DNA from: JBBQVZ01 sp038211015
Lineage (GTDB): Bacteria; Actinomycetota; UBA4738; HRBIN12
Direction of reading: 5' to 3'
Assembly: GCA_038211015.1 (NCBI GenBank)
Contig: JBBQVZ010000091.1
Location: 1-14,310 of the forward strand
DNA length: 14,310 nt
This document shows, in pieces, positions 6,694 to 13,850 of the stretch. The number at the start of each line of letters is the position of its first letter. The first letter of the stretch is position 1. The notes below the pieces were generated by a model. It saw nothing but the letters and a program-made list of their open reading frames with translations. It had not been told where the DNA came from and searched no databases. Position numbers and translations under genes: made by a program.

Positions 6694-7020
6694 TCAATCG
6701 TGCCGTTGCGAGGAATCGTCGAGATCGTCGCCCGGAGCACCAGAGGCCGCGCCGTCGCCCGCACTCCGCACATCCTGCTCATCGTCCCCCGTCGTTGTCG
6801 TGCGAGGGATCTCGTCGGTGTCGCTGGGCAGCGGTGCGGTCGGGGCGGACGCGGCTTCGTCCGTTCCGCTCTTCGTGTCCTCCTCTCCTTGGGGATCGTT
6901 CGTCGGGTCGGCGGGCGCGTCCTGCGGGCTCGCGTCTTCCGCCCCGTCGCGTTCCTCTTCGGTCGGCGCCGGGGGCGGCGGCGGTTCCGGTACCGGTTCT
7001 GTCGTTCTTTCGTCCTCCAT
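6694..7020 (-). CDS. Acidic, proline-rich, probably disordered small protein
   Basis: A 108-residue protein beginning MEDERTTEPVPEPPPPPAPT. It is rich in Asp, Glu, Pro, Ala, Thr and Ser, contains no Phe, Trp, Tyr or Cys and only one Lys, so it should be unfolded and strongly acidic. No domain, signal peptide or membrane segment is seen. The frame extends upstream to 7161, but the methionine at 7020 is preceded by a strong ribosome site (AAGGAGAGGAG), and the upstream part has the arginine-rich look of untranslated high-GC DNA. It lies 100 bases downstream of the LigD-like gene on the same strand and converges on the methyltransferase-like gene with a 21-base gap. I do not recognise it. Low-complexity ORFs in high-GC DNA can be spurious; the ribosome site is the main support. 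Confidence 0.6.
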   Translation of the reverse strand: MEDERTTEPVPEPPPPPAPTEEERDGAEDASPQDAPADPTNDPQGEEDTKSGTDEAASAPTAPLPSDTDEIPRTTTTGDDEQDVRSAGDGAASGAPGDDLDDSSQRHD

Positions 7021-7120
7021 GCCCGCTCCTCTCCTTCGAAGCAACGATGTATGCGGTCGGCGCGAGACGTCAGTCGTCGAGCAGACCGCCGTTGGATCCC
7101 ACCTCCATCGGCTCTCCCTT

Positions 7121-8007
7121 CTAGTCGTGGAGCAGCGTCTTCGGGAGACGACCCCGTTCACTCACGAGCGCGGACCGTCGCTTCGGCCCCGGCCGATCGA
7201 GGAGCTCTGGGACGGACGCGATCGTGAAGTCGTCCGGCGACACGGACGCGAGCTCGTCGGGCGTCACGGGGAACGACACCGTGGCCTCATCGCGGGCGCG
7301 TGGCGAGTACGGCGCGACGATCGTCGCGCCGGTGCCGTTGCGCGACGGATCGAGCATCACGCGCCCCTGTCGGTTGACCTTGCGGAACTCGTCGGTCACC
7401 AGATCGGGACGCCGCGAAACGACGATCGCCGTCAGCCTCGCCGCCGCGCCGCGTAGCACATCCGCGTCGTAGCGACGTTCGATCGGCGCGACGACGTGCA
7501 GCCCTTTGCCTCCGGTGGTCTTCACGCCCGTCGCCACGTCCAGATCGTCCAGCAGTCGAGCACCATCTGGGCGACCTCCACGGCGGCGCCGAACGCCCCG
7601 TCCGGTGGGTCGATGTCCACCACGAGAAGGTCCGGCCGCTCGAGCTTGTCCACGCGCACCGGTGCCGGATGGAACTCGAGGGCAGCCTGATTCCCCAGCC
7701 ACAGGAGCGTCGCACGGTCGTCGCACACCACGAAGTCGACGTCCCGGCCCGCGCTCGGCGCAGGGATCCGCACGGTACGGATCCACGGCGGCGCGTAGGT
7801 GGGCACGGCCTTCTGGAAGTACTGCTTGCCGCCGACGCCGTCGGGCGCGCGAACCAGGGTGAGCGGGCGCTCCCGGACCCACGGAAGCATGCGTTCCGCC
7901 ACCGCGTCGAGGTAGTCCACGTAGCGGCGCTTGGTGATGTCCCTCGATGGCCAGAGCAGCTTGTCCGGCCGGGAGACCTCGATCTCGTCCGGCGGCGTCG
8001 TCGGCAT
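7121..8007 (-). pseudogene. LigD-type polymerase domain (archaeo-eukaryotic primase fold), split by a one-base frameshift
   Basis: The two halves lie in different frames but together form one stand-alone LigD polymerase domain of about 295 residues, the usual size. LigD polymerases fill in or add nucleotides during non-homologous end joining with Ku and ligase. The first part (from ATG 8007) carries KLLWPSRDITKRRYVDYLDA, the FQK motif, NQAALEFHP and the catalytic metal site VVDIDPPDG with Asp131 and Asp133. After VAQMVLD, near 7556, it runs into a short wrong-frame tail ending at 7522. The other frame continues with LLDDLDVATGVKTTGGKGLHVV (motif II region) and GRVMLDPSRNGTGATIVAPYS (motif III), ending at 7121. 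Restoring one base after GA (GAC CTG CTG) gives a seamless match. ATG 8007 has TAGGGT 6 bases upstream. No Ku or ligase gene is seen. It may be a true mutation or a sequencing error. Confidence 0.85.
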
Positions 8008-8013
8008 CCCGTG

Positions 8014-8019
8014 ACCCTA
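8014..8019 (-). promoter_or_regulatory. Candidate -10 box for a leaderless LigD-type mRNA
   Basis: The minus strand reads TAGGGT followed by exactly 6 bases (CACGGG) and then the ATG at 8007, the same spacing as at the tryptophanase gene. No separate ribosome site is visible at this start. Confidence 0.4.
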
Positions 8020-8086
8020 CCCACCGGCAGCAGCCACATGCGAGTACCCCCGTCGAACGAAGGTCGCGCGCCCGTCCACCGCTCGC

Positions 8087-8092
8087 TACCAT
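8087..8092 (+). promoter_or_regulatory. Candidate -10 box of the hydrolase-oxidoreductase-ABC operon
   Basis: TACCAT would start transcription near 8099 and leave a leader of about 16 bases holding the AGGAGGTGGGAG ribosome site before ATG 8115. It lies in the 11-base string TCGCTACCATG shared with 2622-2632. No clear -35. The 107-base gap to the divergent LigD-type gene holds both promoters. Confidence 0.4.
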
Positions 8093-8114
8093 GGCCGATC
8101 ACAGGAGGTGGGAG

Positions 8115-8957
8115 ATGTCGACGACCGTGAGGGCGGCACTGCTGCAAACGGACTGGGCCGGGTCCCAAGAGGCGATGATCGACAAGCACGAGGAGGCCGC
8201 CCGCGAGGCGGCGGCCGACGGCGCGCAGGTCATGTGCTTCCAGGAGCTCTTCTACGGGCCCTACTTCTGCCAGGTGCAGGACGCCGAGTACTACAGCTAC
8301 ACCGAGCCGATCCCCGACGGGCCCACCACGAAGCGGTTCCAGTCGGTGGCCAAGGAGCTCGGCATGGTGCTCGTCCTGCCGATGTACGAGATCGTGCAGG
8401 CGGGCCAGTACTTCAACACCGCCGCGGTCATCGACGCCGACGGCACGTACCTGGGCAAGTACCGCAAGCACCACATCCCCCAGGTGAAGGGCTTCTGGGA
8501 GAAGTTCTACTTCACTCCCGGCACCGAGGGGTTCCCGGTGTTCGAGACGGCCGTCGGCAAGGTCGGCGTCTACATCTGCTACGACCGGCACTTCCCCGAG
8601 GGCTGGCGGATGCTCGGTCTGCACGGCGCCGAGATCGTGTTCAACCCGTCCGCGACGCATCGCGGGCTCTCCGAGTACATCTGGCGCCTGGAGCAGCCGG
8701 CGGCGGCCGTGGCGAACATGTACTACGTGGGCGCGATCAACCGCGTCGGCATCGAGCCGCTCGGAGAGGACGACTTCTACGGTCAGAGCTACTTCGTCGA
8801 CCCGGAGGGGCAGTTCGTCGGCGAGCTCGGCGACGCGTACAAGCCCGAGCTGATCGTTCGCGACCTCGATCTCGGCAAGATCCGCGAGGTGCGCGACCGG
8901 TGGGCGTTCTACCGCGACCGGCGCCCCGACGCGTACGACGACATCGTCGCTCGCTGA
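8115..8957 (+). CDS. Carbon-nitrogen hydrolase (nitrilase superfamily; beta-ureidopropionase/N-carbamoyl amidase-like)
   Basis: A 280-residue cytosolic amidase. The catalytic triad is visible: Glu44 in FQELFYGPYF, Lys118 in LGKYRKHHIP and Cys155 in VYICYDRHFPEGWR. The segment QVKGFWEKFYFTPG supplies the second conserved Glu (129). Length and motifs fit the branch with beta-ureidopropionase and N-carbamoylputrescine amidase, which remove a carbamoyl group to release CO2, ammonia and an amine, rather than true nitrilases. The exact substrate cannot be fixed. The frame is open from 7947, but ATG 8115 follows AGGAGGTGGGAG and matches the family start (VRAALLQTDW). It is the first gene of a six-gene run, 26 bases before the luciferase-like oxidoreductase and upstream of a complete ABC importer, so its substrate is probably the imported compound or a product of it. 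Confidence 0.9.
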   Translation: MSTTVRAALLQTDWAGSQEAMIDKHEEAAREAAADGAQVMCFQELFYGPYFCQVQDAEYYSYTEPIPDGPTTKRFQSVAKELGMVLVLPMYEIVQAGQYFNTAAVIDADGTYLGKYRKHHIPQVKGFWEKFYFTPGTEGFPVFETAVGKVGVYICYDRHFPEGWRMLGLHGAEIVFNPSATHRGLSEYIWRLEQPAAAVANMYYVGAINRVGIEPLGEDDFYGQSYFVDPEGQFVGELGDAYKPELIVRDLDLGKIREVRDRWAFYRDRRPDAYDDIVAR

Positions 8958-8983
8958 CGCACGGATCGGGAGAAGGAGCACGC

Positions 8984-10000
8984 ATGGACATCGGTGTGGT
9001 GCTGCAAACCACCCCGCCAAGCGCACGCGTGATCGACCTGGCGAAGCGGGCGGAGTCATACGGCTTCAGCCACGTATGGACGTTCGACTCCCACATCCTG
9101 TGGGAGGAGCCGTTCCCGATCTTCACCCAGATCTTGGCGAACACGCGCAACGTGATGGTCGGCCCGATGGTAACGAACCCGATCACGCGAGACTGGACCG
9201 TCACCGCCAGCGTGTTCGCCACGCTCAACGAGATGTTCGGCAACCGCACAGTGATCGGGATCGGTCGCGGCGACTCGGCCGTCCGAGTGATCAACGGCAA
9301 GCCATCGACGCTGACCGCGCTGCGCGAGGCGATCTACGTGATCCGCGAGCTCGCGAACGGGCGCGAGGCGGACTTCCGTGGCTCCACACTCCGGTTCCCG
9401 TGGGCGTCGAAGAGCCGGACCGAGGTCTGGGGCGCCGGCTACGGGCCGAAGGCGCTGCAGGTGATCGGCGAGGTGGCCGACGGATTCATCCTGCAGCTCG
9501 CCGATCCGGACATCACCGCATGGACGATCGGCGCGGTTCGCAAGGCCGCGTCGGACGCGGGGCGGGATCCTGCCGAGATCACGATCTGCGTGGCCGCGCC
9601 CGCCTACGTGACCGACGACGTCGCCCACGCCCGCGACCAGTGCCGGTGGTTCGGCGGCATGGTCGGCAACCACGTCGCCGACATCGTGGCCCGCTACGGA
9701 GAGTCCTCGGAGCTCCCGGCCGCGCTCACCGACTACATCAAGGGGCGCGAGGGCTACGACTACAACCAGCACGGCCAGGCGGGGAACGTCCACACGCAGT
9801 TCGTGCCCGACGAGATCGTCGACCGCTTCTGCATCCTGGGACCCGTCGAGGAGCATGTCCGGCGACTCGAGGAGCTCAAAGCCTTGGGCGTGGATCAGTT
9901 CGCCGTCTACCTCCAGCACGACGACAAGGACGGGACCCTGCGCCTGTACGGCGAGAAGATCATCCCGGCCATCGCGGATAGCGTGCTGGCGAAATCGTGA
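8984..10000 (+). CDS. Luciferase-like (LLM class) flavin- or F420-dependent oxidoreductase
   Basis: A 338-residue TIM-barrel oxidoreductase of the bacterial luciferase-like superfamily. Recognisable parts are DIGVVLQTTPPSARVIDLAK at the N-terminus, GFSHVWTFDSHILWEE at 27-42, GPMVTNP at 60-66, the cofactor-loop region TVIGIGRGDSAV at 89-100, and WGAGYGPKALQVIGEVADGF at 149-168. The overall pattern resembles the F420-dependent family known as TIGR03842, recalled from memory and not searched. Whether FMN or F420 is used cannot be decided here; the Ddn-type gene in the window shows that F420 is likely available. ATG 8984 follows AGAAGGAG. Its stop overlaps the GTG of the first permease by 4 bases, tying it to the transporter. 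It may reduce or oxygenate the imported compound. By loose analogy with RutA, also luciferase-like, ring opening is possible; this is inference. Confidence 0.88.
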   Translation: MDIGVVLQTTPPSARVIDLAKRAESYGFSHVWTFDSHILWEEPFPIFTQILANTRNVMVGPMVTNPITRDWTVTASVFATLNEMFGNRTVIGIGRGDSAVRVINGKPSTLTALREAIYVIRELANGREADFRGSTLRFPWASKSRTEVWGAGYGPKALQVIGEVADGFILQLADPDITAWTIGAVRKAASDAGRDPAEITICVAAPAYVTDDVAHARDQCRWFGGMVGNHVADIVARYGESSELPAALTDYIKGREGYDYNQHGQAGNVHTQFVPDEIVDRFCILGPVEEHVRRLEELKALGVDQFAVYLQHDDKDGTLRLYGEKIIPAIADSVLAKS

Positions 10001-10872
10001 CGCGTCGTCTCCGGCGCACGTGGATGTTCGTGCTGTCCCTGGTGGCGGTCGCGGTCCTGTGGGAGCTCTACAAGCTGGTTGGACCGCAGGACGGAGGGAA
10101 GCTCTTCGGCATCACGATCCTGCCTCGCGCGAACGACATCGCCATGCCGCACGTGTGGGATATGCTCTCGCGCTACGCCGAACCCGAGCGTCGGGGCGCA
10201 TCCGGATCCATCTTCCTCGTGGTCCTGTCCGGGGCGTGGTTCTCGTTCCGGCTGGCGTTGACGGGGTTCGTCCTGGGGACGTCGATCGGGATCGGGCTGG
10301 CAGTGCTGATGGCGCGGTACAGGATCGTCGAGCGTGGCCTGCTGCCGTATCTGGTGATCTCGCAGACCGTGCCGTTGATCGCGTTGGCGCCGCTGGTCGT
10401 CAGCTGGGGCGGGAAGCTCCACATCGGCGGGTTCGAGTGGCCCCGGTGGCTCTCCGCCGCCGTGCTCGGCGCATTCCTGGCGTTCTTCCCGGTCGCGGTC
10501 GGAACGCTCAAGGGCCTGACCTCGGCGCCACAGGCCGCCTCCCTGGAGCTGATGGACTCCTACGCCGCGTCGTGGCGCCAGACGCTCTTCAAGCTGCGGT
10601 TCCCGGCGGCCGTGCCGTTCATGATCCCGGCGCTGAAGCTGGCGGCGACGGCGTCAGTGATCGGCGTGGTGGTCGCCGAGATCTCGACCGGCCTGGCGGG
10701 CGGCGTGGGACGACTGATCATCGAATACGCGCGCGAGGCGACGAGCGATCCCGCGAAGGTCTTCACGGCGGTGTTCGGCGCCGCCGCGCTCGGGCTGGTG
10801 ATGGCCGGATCGGTGGCGCTGATCGACCTGGCGACGATGCGGACCCGCCCGCCGAAAGAGGCGTTCGAGTGA
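9997..10872 (+). CDS. ABC transporter permease (first)
   Basis: A 291-residue inner-membrane protein of the BPD_transp_1 type used by NMT1/THI5-, SsuC- and TauC-like importers. Hydrophobic spans lie near 9-27, 83-107, 115-137, 151-170, 204-228 and 255-278, giving about six. The cytoplasmic EAA-like loop that contacts the ATPase is at about 184-218 (ELMDSYAASWRQTLFKLRFP). The segment between the first two spans is long (about 28-82) and holds an extra hydrophobic stretch, SIFLVVLSGAWFSF, running into span 2. It starts with GTG inside the stop of the luciferase-like gene (GTGA) and ends inside the start of the ATPase gene the same way, so translation is coupled on both sides. It should pair with the second permease at 11672 to form the channel. 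Confidence 0.9.
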   Translation: MTRRLRRTWMFVLSLVAVAVLWELYKLVGPQDGGKLFGITILPRANDIAMPHVWDMLSRYAEPERRGASGSIFLVVLSGAWFSFRLALTGFVLGTSIGIGLAVLMARYRIVERGLLPYLVISQTVPLIALAPLVVSWGGKLHIGGFEWPRWLSAAVLGAFLAFFPVAVGTLKGLTSAPQAASLELMDSYAASWRQTLFKLRFPAAVPFMIPALKLAATASVIGVVVAEISTGLAGGVGRLIIEYAREATSDPAKVFTAVFGAAALGLVMAGSVALIDLATMRTRPPKEAFE

Positions 10873-11675
10873 CCGCGGCGGCCGTCGAGGTCAAGCGCCT
10901 GACGAAGACGTTCAACGCCGGGAGACCCGACGCGGTCGACGCGTTGGTCGACATCGACCTGACGATCCGACCCGGGGAGTTCGTGTCGCTGATCGGGCCG
11001 TCGGGGTGCGGCAAGTCGACGCAGCTCCGCCTGATCGCGAACCTGCTGGAGCCGACGACCGGGGAAGTGCTGGTGAACGGCAAGCCGGCACGGCAGGCGC
11101 GGCTGGATCAGGACTACGGCATGGCGTTCCAGCAGGCGGGCTTGTTCGAGTGGCGGAGCGTGGTGAAGAACGTCGAGCTGCCGCTCGAGCTCAAGGGCTG
11201 GAACAAGGAGAAGCGGCACGGGCGCGCCCTGGAGATGCTGGAGCTGGTGAAGCTCCCGGAGTTCGCGGAGCACCTGCCGTGGCAGCTCTCGGGCGGGATG
11301 CAGCAGCGGGTGGCGATCGCTCGCGCGCTGGCCGCGCACCCGCCGCTGCTGCTGATGGACGAGCCGTTCGGGGCGCTGGACGAGATGACGCGCGAGCACA
11401 TGCAGGCCGAGCTGCTGCGGATCTGCGGCGAGACCGGGACCACGGTCGTGTTCGTCACGCACTCGATCCCCGAGGCCGTCTACCTCTCGACACGCGTGGT
11501 CGTGATGTCCCCGCGGCCCGGCAGGATCAAGACGCTTGTCGATGTGAACCTTGGCTCGACGCGCACCGTCGACACGCGAGAGGATCCCGCGTTCTTCCGC
11601 AAGGTGACCGAGGTGCGCGAGGCGCTCCGCGGCATGCAGGTGACCGACCTGGACGAAGCAGGGCTGGAACCATGA
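10869..11675 (+). CDS. ABC transporter ATP-binding protein
   Basis: A 268-residue nucleotide-binding subunit that powers the importer from the cytoplasmic face. All motifs are intact: Walker A GPSGCGKST at 43-51, Q-loop Gln88 in AFQQAGLFEW, signature LSGGMQQR at 140-147, Walker B LLLMDEP at 160-166 with Glu165, D-loop GALDE, and H-loop His198 in FVTHS. The GLFEWRSVVKNVELPLELKG segment is typical of the nitrate/sulfonate/taurine/pyrimidine-type ATPases (SsuB, TauB, ThiZ group). The start is a GTG overlapping the upstream permease stop by 4 bases; its own stop overlaps the ATG of the second permease (ATGA). Lying between two different permeases, it most simply serves as a homodimer under a permease heterodimer. 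Confidence 0.95.
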   Translation: MTAAAVEVKRLTKTFNAGRPDAVDALVDIDLTIRPGEFVSLIGPSGCGKSTQLRLIANLLEPTTGEVLVNGKPARQARLDQDYGMAFQQAGLFEWRSVVKNVELPLELKGWNKEKRHGRALEMLELVKLPEFAEHLPWQLSGGMQQRVAIARALAAHPPLLLMDEPFGALDEMTREHMQAELLRICGETGTTVVFVTHSIPEAVYLSTRVVVMSPRPGRIKTLVDVNLGSTRTVDTREDPAFFRKVTEVREALRGMQVTDLDEAGLEP

Positions 11676-12493
11676 GATCGACGACGTTCACCGGCTCCCG
11701 GCGCGTGCGAACGAACCACTCGGTCGTCGAGGTGCTGTGGCCGCCTCTGGTGTTCGGTCTGGGGTTCCTCGCCCTCTGGGAGCTCGCGGTGAAGGTGTTC
11801 GACTTCCAGCCCTATTTCCTGCCGCCCCCTTCGGCGATCTGGGATCAGTTCAAGGAGAACCCCCAGCTGATCTGGAACGCCACGAAGGTCTCGGGGCTGA
11901 ACGCGCTCATCGGCCTTCTGGTGGGGACCGCCCTCGGGATCGCGATCTCATTCCTGCTCGGCCGGTTCCGCCTGGTCAACGAGCTGATGACACCGCTCGC
12001 GATCGCCCTGAACGCCGTCCCGATCTTCGTGCTGGTGGCCGTCTTCAACAACATGTTCTCGATCACTAGCGAGGTCCCGAGGCGGCTGATGGTCACCCTC
12101 GTCGTCTATTTCATCGTATTGGTGAATGTGACGAGGGGACTCCGCGAGGTCGGCCCGACCCAGCTCGAGCTGATGCGCTCGTACGCGGCCAGCGAGGTCG
12201 CGATCCTGCGCAAGGTCCGGGTGCCGAACGCGGTGCCGTACCTGTTCACGGCGCTCAAGATCGCGGCTCCGGCTGCGGTGATCACGGCGTTCGTCTCGGA
12301 GTACTTCGGGGGCTCGCAGAACGGCCTGGGGAGCCGGATCGTGGCCAGCATCGCGATCTCGAAGAACGCCACAGCGTGGGCGTACGTGCTGGGAGCATGC
12401 CTATTGGGCCTGACGTTCTACCTCATCACGGTCGCGCTGGAGCGGGTGACCACGCCGGGCGGGGTCGCCGCGCGCCGGCGCGCTGGGGCATGA
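11672..12493 (+). CDS. ABC transporter permease (second)
   Basis: A 273-residue inner-membrane permease of the same family as the first but clearly different in sequence. Hydrophobic spans lie near 21-43, 76-97, 105-126, 138-153, 188-210 and 235-256. The EAA-like coupling loop is at about 164-197, with ELMRSYAASEVAILRKVRVP. The LPPPSAIWDQF segment at 50-60 is typical of SsuC/TauC/ThiX permeases. Its ATG lies within the stop of the ATPase gene. The last ten residues are an Arg/Ala-rich cytoplasmic tail. A 67-base gap separates it from the receptor gene. Confidence 0.9.
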   Translation: MRSTTFTGSRRVRTNHSVVEVLWPPLVFGLGFLALWELAVKVFDFQPYFLPPPSAIWDQFKENPQLIWNATKVSGLNALIGLLVGTALGIAISFLLGRFRLVNELMTPLAIALNAVPIFVLVAVFNNMFSITSEVPRRLMVTLVVYFIVLVNVTRGLREVGPTQLELMRSYAASEVAILRKVRVPNAVPYLFTALKIAAPAAVITAFVSEYFGGSQNGLGSRIVASIAISKNATAWAYVLGACLLGLTFYLITVALERVTTPGGVAARRRAGA

Positions 12494-12560
12494 TGCGCCG
12501 AACGGTGCATCTGATGGATCGGTCGACGGGGCAGCGAGTGTCCCGGAGGGAGGGAAGCAC

Positions 12561-13733
12561 ATGAAGGAGAACCGGTTCCGGTTCGTGATCGCGGGCGTCC
12601 TGGCGTTCGCGCTGGTGGGCGCGGCGTGCAGCAACGACGACAGCGGCGACGGTGGCGGAGGTGGAGGCGGCGGCACGGCCAACGGCGGCCAGGAATGCAC
12701 AACGCCCGACCCGGTCAAGCTCCAGCTGCAGTGGTTCATCCAGGCGCAGTTCGCCGGCTACTTCGCCGCGCAGGAGAAGGGCTTCTATAACGACTGGTGC
12801 CTGAATGTCGAGATCATCGAGGGCGGGGTCGACATCATTCCCCAGCAACAGCTCGCGGACGGCGCGGTGGACTTCGCGCTCGCGTGGGTGCCGAAGGCGC
12901 TCGCGAGCCGAGAGGCCGGGGCGAACATCGTGGACATCGCCCAGGTGTTCCAGCGTTCGGGCACGTTGCAGGTGTCGTTCAAGGACTCAGGGATCACGGC
13001 GCCGGCGGACTTCGCCGGCAAGACGATCGGGAACTGGGGCTTCGGCAACGAGTACGAGATCTTCGCCGCCCTCGCCAAGGAGGGCCTGGACCCGGCGAAC
13101 GACGTCTCGCTGGTGCAGCAACAGTTCGACATGCTGGGTCTGCTGTCGGGCGACATCGATGCGGCCGAGGCCATGACGTACAACGAGTACGCGCAGGTGC
13201 TCGAGGCCGTGAACCCCGACACCGGCGAGCTCTACACGGCGGACGACCTGAACGTCGTGTCGTACGAGGACTCGGGCGTCGGAATGCTCCAGGACGCGAT
13301 CTGGGCCGACGGAGAGCGCTTGAACGACGACTCCTACGTCGACCTCGCGGGTCGCTTCGTGGCCGCGTCGCTGCAGGGCTGGGCATACTGCCGCGACAAC
13401 GTCGAGGCGTGTCGTGACATCGTGGTGGCCAAGGGGTCGAAGCTCGGCAACAGCCACCAGCTGTGGCAGATGAATGAGATCAACAAGCTGATCTGGCCGG
13501 CGCCGAACGGGATCGGCATGATCGACCAGGCAGCGTGGGACCGCACGGTGCAGATCGCGATGGATACGCCGAACCTGGAAGGCGCCACCGTATTGACGGC
13601 GTCGCCGAGCGACGGCGCCTTCACGAACGACATCGTGTCGTTGGCGCTCACGGACCTCAACGACATGGGGATCGACACGACCGGCGAGAGCTTCACGCCG
13701 GTCGACGTGACGCTCGAGGAGGGTGGCGCGTAG
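12561..13733 (+). CDS. ABC substrate-binding lipoprotein, NMT1/THI5-like
   Basis: A 390-residue receptor. It has a basic N-terminus (MKENRFR), a hydrophobic stretch at about 8-22 and a lipobox-like VGAAC with Cys23, so it should be a lipoprotein on the outer face of the membrane. A Ser/Asp/Gly linker with eight consecutive glycines (31-38) follows. The mature domain begins KLQLQWFIQAQFAGYFAAQE, the NMT1/THI5 first strand and helix, then GFYNDWCLNVEIIEGG and a VDFALAWVP strand. The fold binds pyrimidines in ThiY and THI5 but also sulfonates, nitrate and others in relatives, so the ligand is open. Cys46, Cys80, Cys277 and Cys284 could form disulfides. The ATG follows GGAGGGAAG. As last gene of the operon it supplies the capture subunit for the two permeases and ATPase. 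Confidence 0.92.
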   Translation: MKENRFRFVIAGVLAFALVGAACSNDDSGDGGGGGGGGTANGGQECTTPDPVKLQLQWFIQAQFAGYFAAQEKGFYNDWCLNVEIIEGGVDIIPQQQLADGAVDFALAWVPKALASREAGANIVDIAQVFQRSGTLQVSFKDSGITAPADFAGKTIGNWGFGNEYEIFAALAKEGLDPANDVSLVQQQFDMLGLLSGDIDAAEAMTYNEYAQVLEAVNPDTGELYTADDLNVVSYEDSGVGMLQDAIWADGERLNDDSYVDLAGRFVAASLQGWAYCRDNVEACRDIVVAKGSKLGNSHQLWQMNEINKLIWPAPNGIGMIDQAAWDRTVQIAMDTPNLEGATVLTASPSDGAFTNDIVSLALTDLNDMGIDTTGESFTPVDVTLEEGGA

Positions 13734-13761
13734 GCGCACAGCCCGGCGTGCATCGGGGCAT

Positions 13762-13806
13762 GGAGAGCGGGTCGCGGAAGCGGGTCGCGGAAGCGACCCG
13801 CTCTCC
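13762..13806 (+). terminator. Strong inverted repeat ending the ABC operon, with an internal tandem repeat
   Basis: A perfect 14-bp inverted repeat, GGAGAGCGGGTCGC at 13762-13775 and GCGACCCGCTCTCC at 13793-13806, lies 28 bases after the receptor stop, between convergent genes. Inside is a direct 13-bp duplication, GCGGGTCGCGGAA at 13767-13779 and 13780-13792. The second copy can instead form a tighter 9-bp hairpin with a GGAA loop. No T-run follows on either strand, so it may act as a transcript-stabilising or Rho-assisted terminator serving both directions. Confidence 0.65.
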
Positions 13807-13850
13807 CCTGTGCTGAAGGAGTTCCTCTCGTAGCGGGCCGCGGTGATCCG

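Noticed and set aside
6800..7456. 218-residue plus-strand open frame opposite the acidic protein and the end of the LigD-like gene
   Set aside because: Ser/Gly/Arg-rich antisense of better-supported reading; the LigD motifs on the minus strand decide the right-hand part.
7287..9059. 590-residue open frame on the minus strand across the LigD-like gene, the hydrolase and the start of the LLM gene
   Set aside because: It is the opposite-strand shadow of well-supported genes, with His/Leu/Arg/Val-rich low-information sequence and no recognisable domain.
8115..10000. A true Rut (uracil monooxygenase) operon
   Set aside because: The LLM enzyme does not look like RutA, the hydrolase is nitrilase-type and not the isochorismatase-type RutB, and no RutC-G homologue is present.
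12470..12483. 14-bp palindrome GCGCGCCGGCGCGC at the end of the second permease gene
   Set aside because: Encodes the Arg/Ala-rich tail and is the kind of palindrome expected from GC-rich codons; no further support.
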